Origin: Bacillus mojavensis RO-H-1 = KCTC 3706
Lineage (GTDB): Bacteria; Bacillota; Bacilli; Bacillales; Bacillaceae
Assembly (NCBI RefSeq): GCF_000245335.1
Contig: NZ_JH600280.1
Span: forward strand, 1 to 64,000
DNA length: 64,000 nt
Reading direction: 5' to 3'
Shown here: one piece after another, positions 62,507 through 64,000 of the stretch
Layout of the letters: each line of letters begins with the position of its first letter
How positions within the stretch are numbered: position 1 is the first letter of the stretch
The notes under the pieces: generated by a model
What the model was told of the DNA's origin: nothing
Database searches by the model: none
The model's input: the letters and a program-made list of their open reading frames with translations, nothing else
Program-made: the position numbers and the translations under genes

Positions 62507-62543
62507 ATTTCCTTTTGTGAAATCAAGATTTTTTCAAACAAAT

Positions 62544-62570
62544 GTTTCAAATCGATTAGGAAAAGGGTAC
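62544..62570 (+). promoter_or_regulatory. SigB promoter of csbC
   Basis: GTTTCA and GGGTAC with a 15-base gap fit the SigB consensus. csbC is a known SigB-controlled gene. Confidence 0.8.
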
Positions 62571-62634
62571 TACTCTATTAACTTTGTTAAATATAGTACA
62601 TACTCATTGGCTCAAAGACTGAGGAGGAACATTT

Positions 62635-64000
62635 GTGAAGACAAATATAAGGAAATATTTGATCTACTTTTTCGGCGCTTTAGGGGGGCTGCTTTACGGT
62701 TACGATACGGGCGTCATCTCGGGCGCGCTGCTATTTATCAACAATGATATCCCTTTAACAACACTGACAGAAGGATTGGTTGTCAGCATGCTGCTACTCG
62801 GCGCGATTTTTGGTTCCGCATTCAGCGGGACGTGCTCCGATCGCTGGGGCAGGAGAAAAGTCGTATTTGTCCTTTCCATCATTTTTATCATTGGGGCGCT
62901 CGCTTGTGCGTTTTCTCAAACCGTCACCATGCTAATAATGTCTCGGGTCATTCTCGGTTTAGCCGTAGGCGGTTCAACGGCGCTGGTGCCTGTCTACCTT
63001 TCAGAAATGGCGCCGACAAAAATCCGCGGAACACTCGGCACGATGAACAACCTAATGATTGTCACCGGTATTTTACTTGCATATATTGTAAACTTTCTAT
63101 TCACACCGTTTGAAGCGTGGCGCTGGATGGTGGGGCTGGCTGCGGTTCCTGCCGTGCTTTTATTAATCGGGATCGCGTTTATGCCGGAATCGCCAAGATG
63201 GCTCGTGAAGCGCGGACGTGAAGATGAAGCAAAACGAATCATGAAAATCACTCATGATCCAAAAGATATTGAAATAGAATTGGCGGAGATGAAGCAAGGG
63301 GAAGCTGAGAAAAAAGAAACAACACTCGGCGTGTTAAAAGCCAAATGGATTCGTCCCATGCTTTTGATTGGGGTCGGTCTTGCTATATTCCAGCAGGCTG
63401 TCGGCATTAACACGGTGATATACTATGCGCCAACCATTTTTACAAAGGCTGGCCTTGGTACGTCAGCTTCTGCACTCGGCACAATGGGAATCGGTGTCCT
63501 CAACGTCATCATGTGTATCACCGCCATGATCTTAATTGACCGTGTCGGCCGCAAAAAGCTTCTGATCTGGGGAAGTGTCGGCATTACGCTGAGCTTGGCC
63601 GCACTATCGGGTGTGCTCCTGATGCTGGGGCTCTCTACATCAACAGCTTGGCTCACCGTCGTATTTCTCGGAGTTTATATCGTATTCTACCAGGCGACAT
63701 GGGGGCCGGTGGTTTGGGTGCTCATGCCTGAGCTCTTCCCGTCCAAAGCGCGCGGAGCAGCGACAGGGTTCACCACTTTGGTGCTATCGGCGGCCAACCT
63801 GATCGTGTCGCTCGTCTTCCCGCTCATGCTCAGCGTGATGGGCATCGCATGGGTCTTTATGATTTTCTCAGTCATTTGTCTTCTCTCATTTTTCTTCGCC
63901 CTTTACATGGTTCCTGAAACCAAAGGGAAAAGCTTGGAAGAAATTGAAGCAAGCCTGAAACAACGTTTTAAAAGGAAAAACAATAGACAAAGCCGTGTGC
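62635..64000 (+). CDS. csbC: Sugar transporter CsbC (partial, cut by window end)
   Basis: 455 complete codons of an MFS sugar transporter (about 461 in 168), so only a few residues are missing. Twelve helices; sugar porter motifs DRWGRRK, PESPRWLV, GRKKL and PETKGKSLEEIE are visible. The start is GTG at 62635 with GAGGAGG. General stress protein. Relatives transport inositol or arabinose; the exact sugar is not certain. Confidence 0.93.
   Translation, partial: MKTNIRKYLIYFFGALGGLLYGYDTGVISGALLFINNDIPLTTLTEGLVVSMLLLGAIFGSAFSGTCSDRWGRRKVVFVLSIIFIIGALACAFSQTVTMLIMSRVILGLAVGGSTALVPVYLSEMAPTKIRGTLGTMNNLMIVTGILLAYIVNFLFTPFEAWRWMVGLAAVPAVLLLIGIAFMPESPRWLVKRGREDEAKRIMKITHDPKDIEIELAEMKQGEAEKKETTLGVLKAKWIRPMLLIGVGLAIFQQAVGINTVIYYAPTIFTKAGLGTSASALGTMGIGVLNVIMCITAMILIDRVGRKKLLIWGSVGITLSLAALSGVLLMLGLSTSTAWLTVVFLGVYIVFYQATWGPVVWVLMPELFPSKARGAATGFTTLVLSAANLIVSLVFPLMLSVMGIAWVFMIFSVICLLSFFFALYMVPETKGKSLEEIEASLKQRFKRKNNRQSRV

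Overview
The window is a piece of a Bacillus subtilis-group chromosome (low-GC Firmicute, AGGAGG-type ribosome sites, many GTG/TTG starts). From about 10 kb to the right end, gene order is that known for B. subtilis 168 from the yxiBCD toxin operon through hut, deo, yxe, yxd and iol to csbC. I recognise this from the protein sequences, their lengths and the operators. It is not strain 168 itself: bglP and bglH are absent, yxiE is broken, and several accessory genes and pseudogenes are present that I do not associate with 168.

Region by region. (1) 1-4.7 kb, accessory left end: a partial small gene, a small hypothetical gene, a frameshifted remnant, yxxF, a decayed short-chain dehydrogenase, a TerC-family membrane protein gene and the broken 3' part of yxiE. 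wapA, expected next to yxxF, is not seen. (2) 4.7-12.4 kb: a type VII-secreted LXG toxin operon (yxiB-, yxiC- and yxiD-like genes) followed by a 5.4-kb AT-rich tail of small immunity-like genes, several frameshifted or duplicated, punctuated by five related stem-loops carrying ACCTTGA. One element is a 44-codon piece that looks like an orphan toxin tip, sitting directly upstream of a DUF2247 gene. (3) 12.7-14.8 kb: abn2 (secreted arabinanase, with a cre site) and a Gfo/Idh/MocA dehydrogenase remnant. (4) 14.8-22.3 kb: hutPHUIGM, histidine uptake and conversion to glutamate, with the HutP-controlled terminator, the triple UAG HutP site and a cre inside hutP.

(5) 22.3-26.7 kb: deoR-dra-nupC-pdp, deoxyribonucleoside uptake and breakdown, with the DeoR palindrome. 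(6) 26.8-35.5 kb: yxxB, yxeR and the yxeKLMNOPQ operon for uptake and breakdown of modified cysteines. (7) 35.8-41.9 kb: yxeI, yxeH, yxeG, yxeF, the coat-like proteins yxeE and yxeD, yxeC, and the Fur-controlled ferrioxamine-binding lipoprotein yxeB. (8) 41.5-46.3 kb: yxdJK two-component system and the yxdLM-yxeA peptide-sensing ABC module. (9) 46.4-59.9 kb: iolABCDEFGHIJ and divergent iolRS, myo-inositol breakdown to dihydroxyacetone phosphate, malonate semialdehyde and acetyl-CoA, with tandem IolR boxes and cre sites. (10) 60-64 kb: yxcE, yxcD, an ABATE/CGNR regulator, an HPP membrane protein, and csbC behind a SigB promoter, cut by the window end.

Most of the window is well-known core metabolism. 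The stretch most worth study is 4.7-10.1 kb, which looks like a growing and decaying store of immunity genes and at least one toxin tip for contact- or T7SS-dependent competition.
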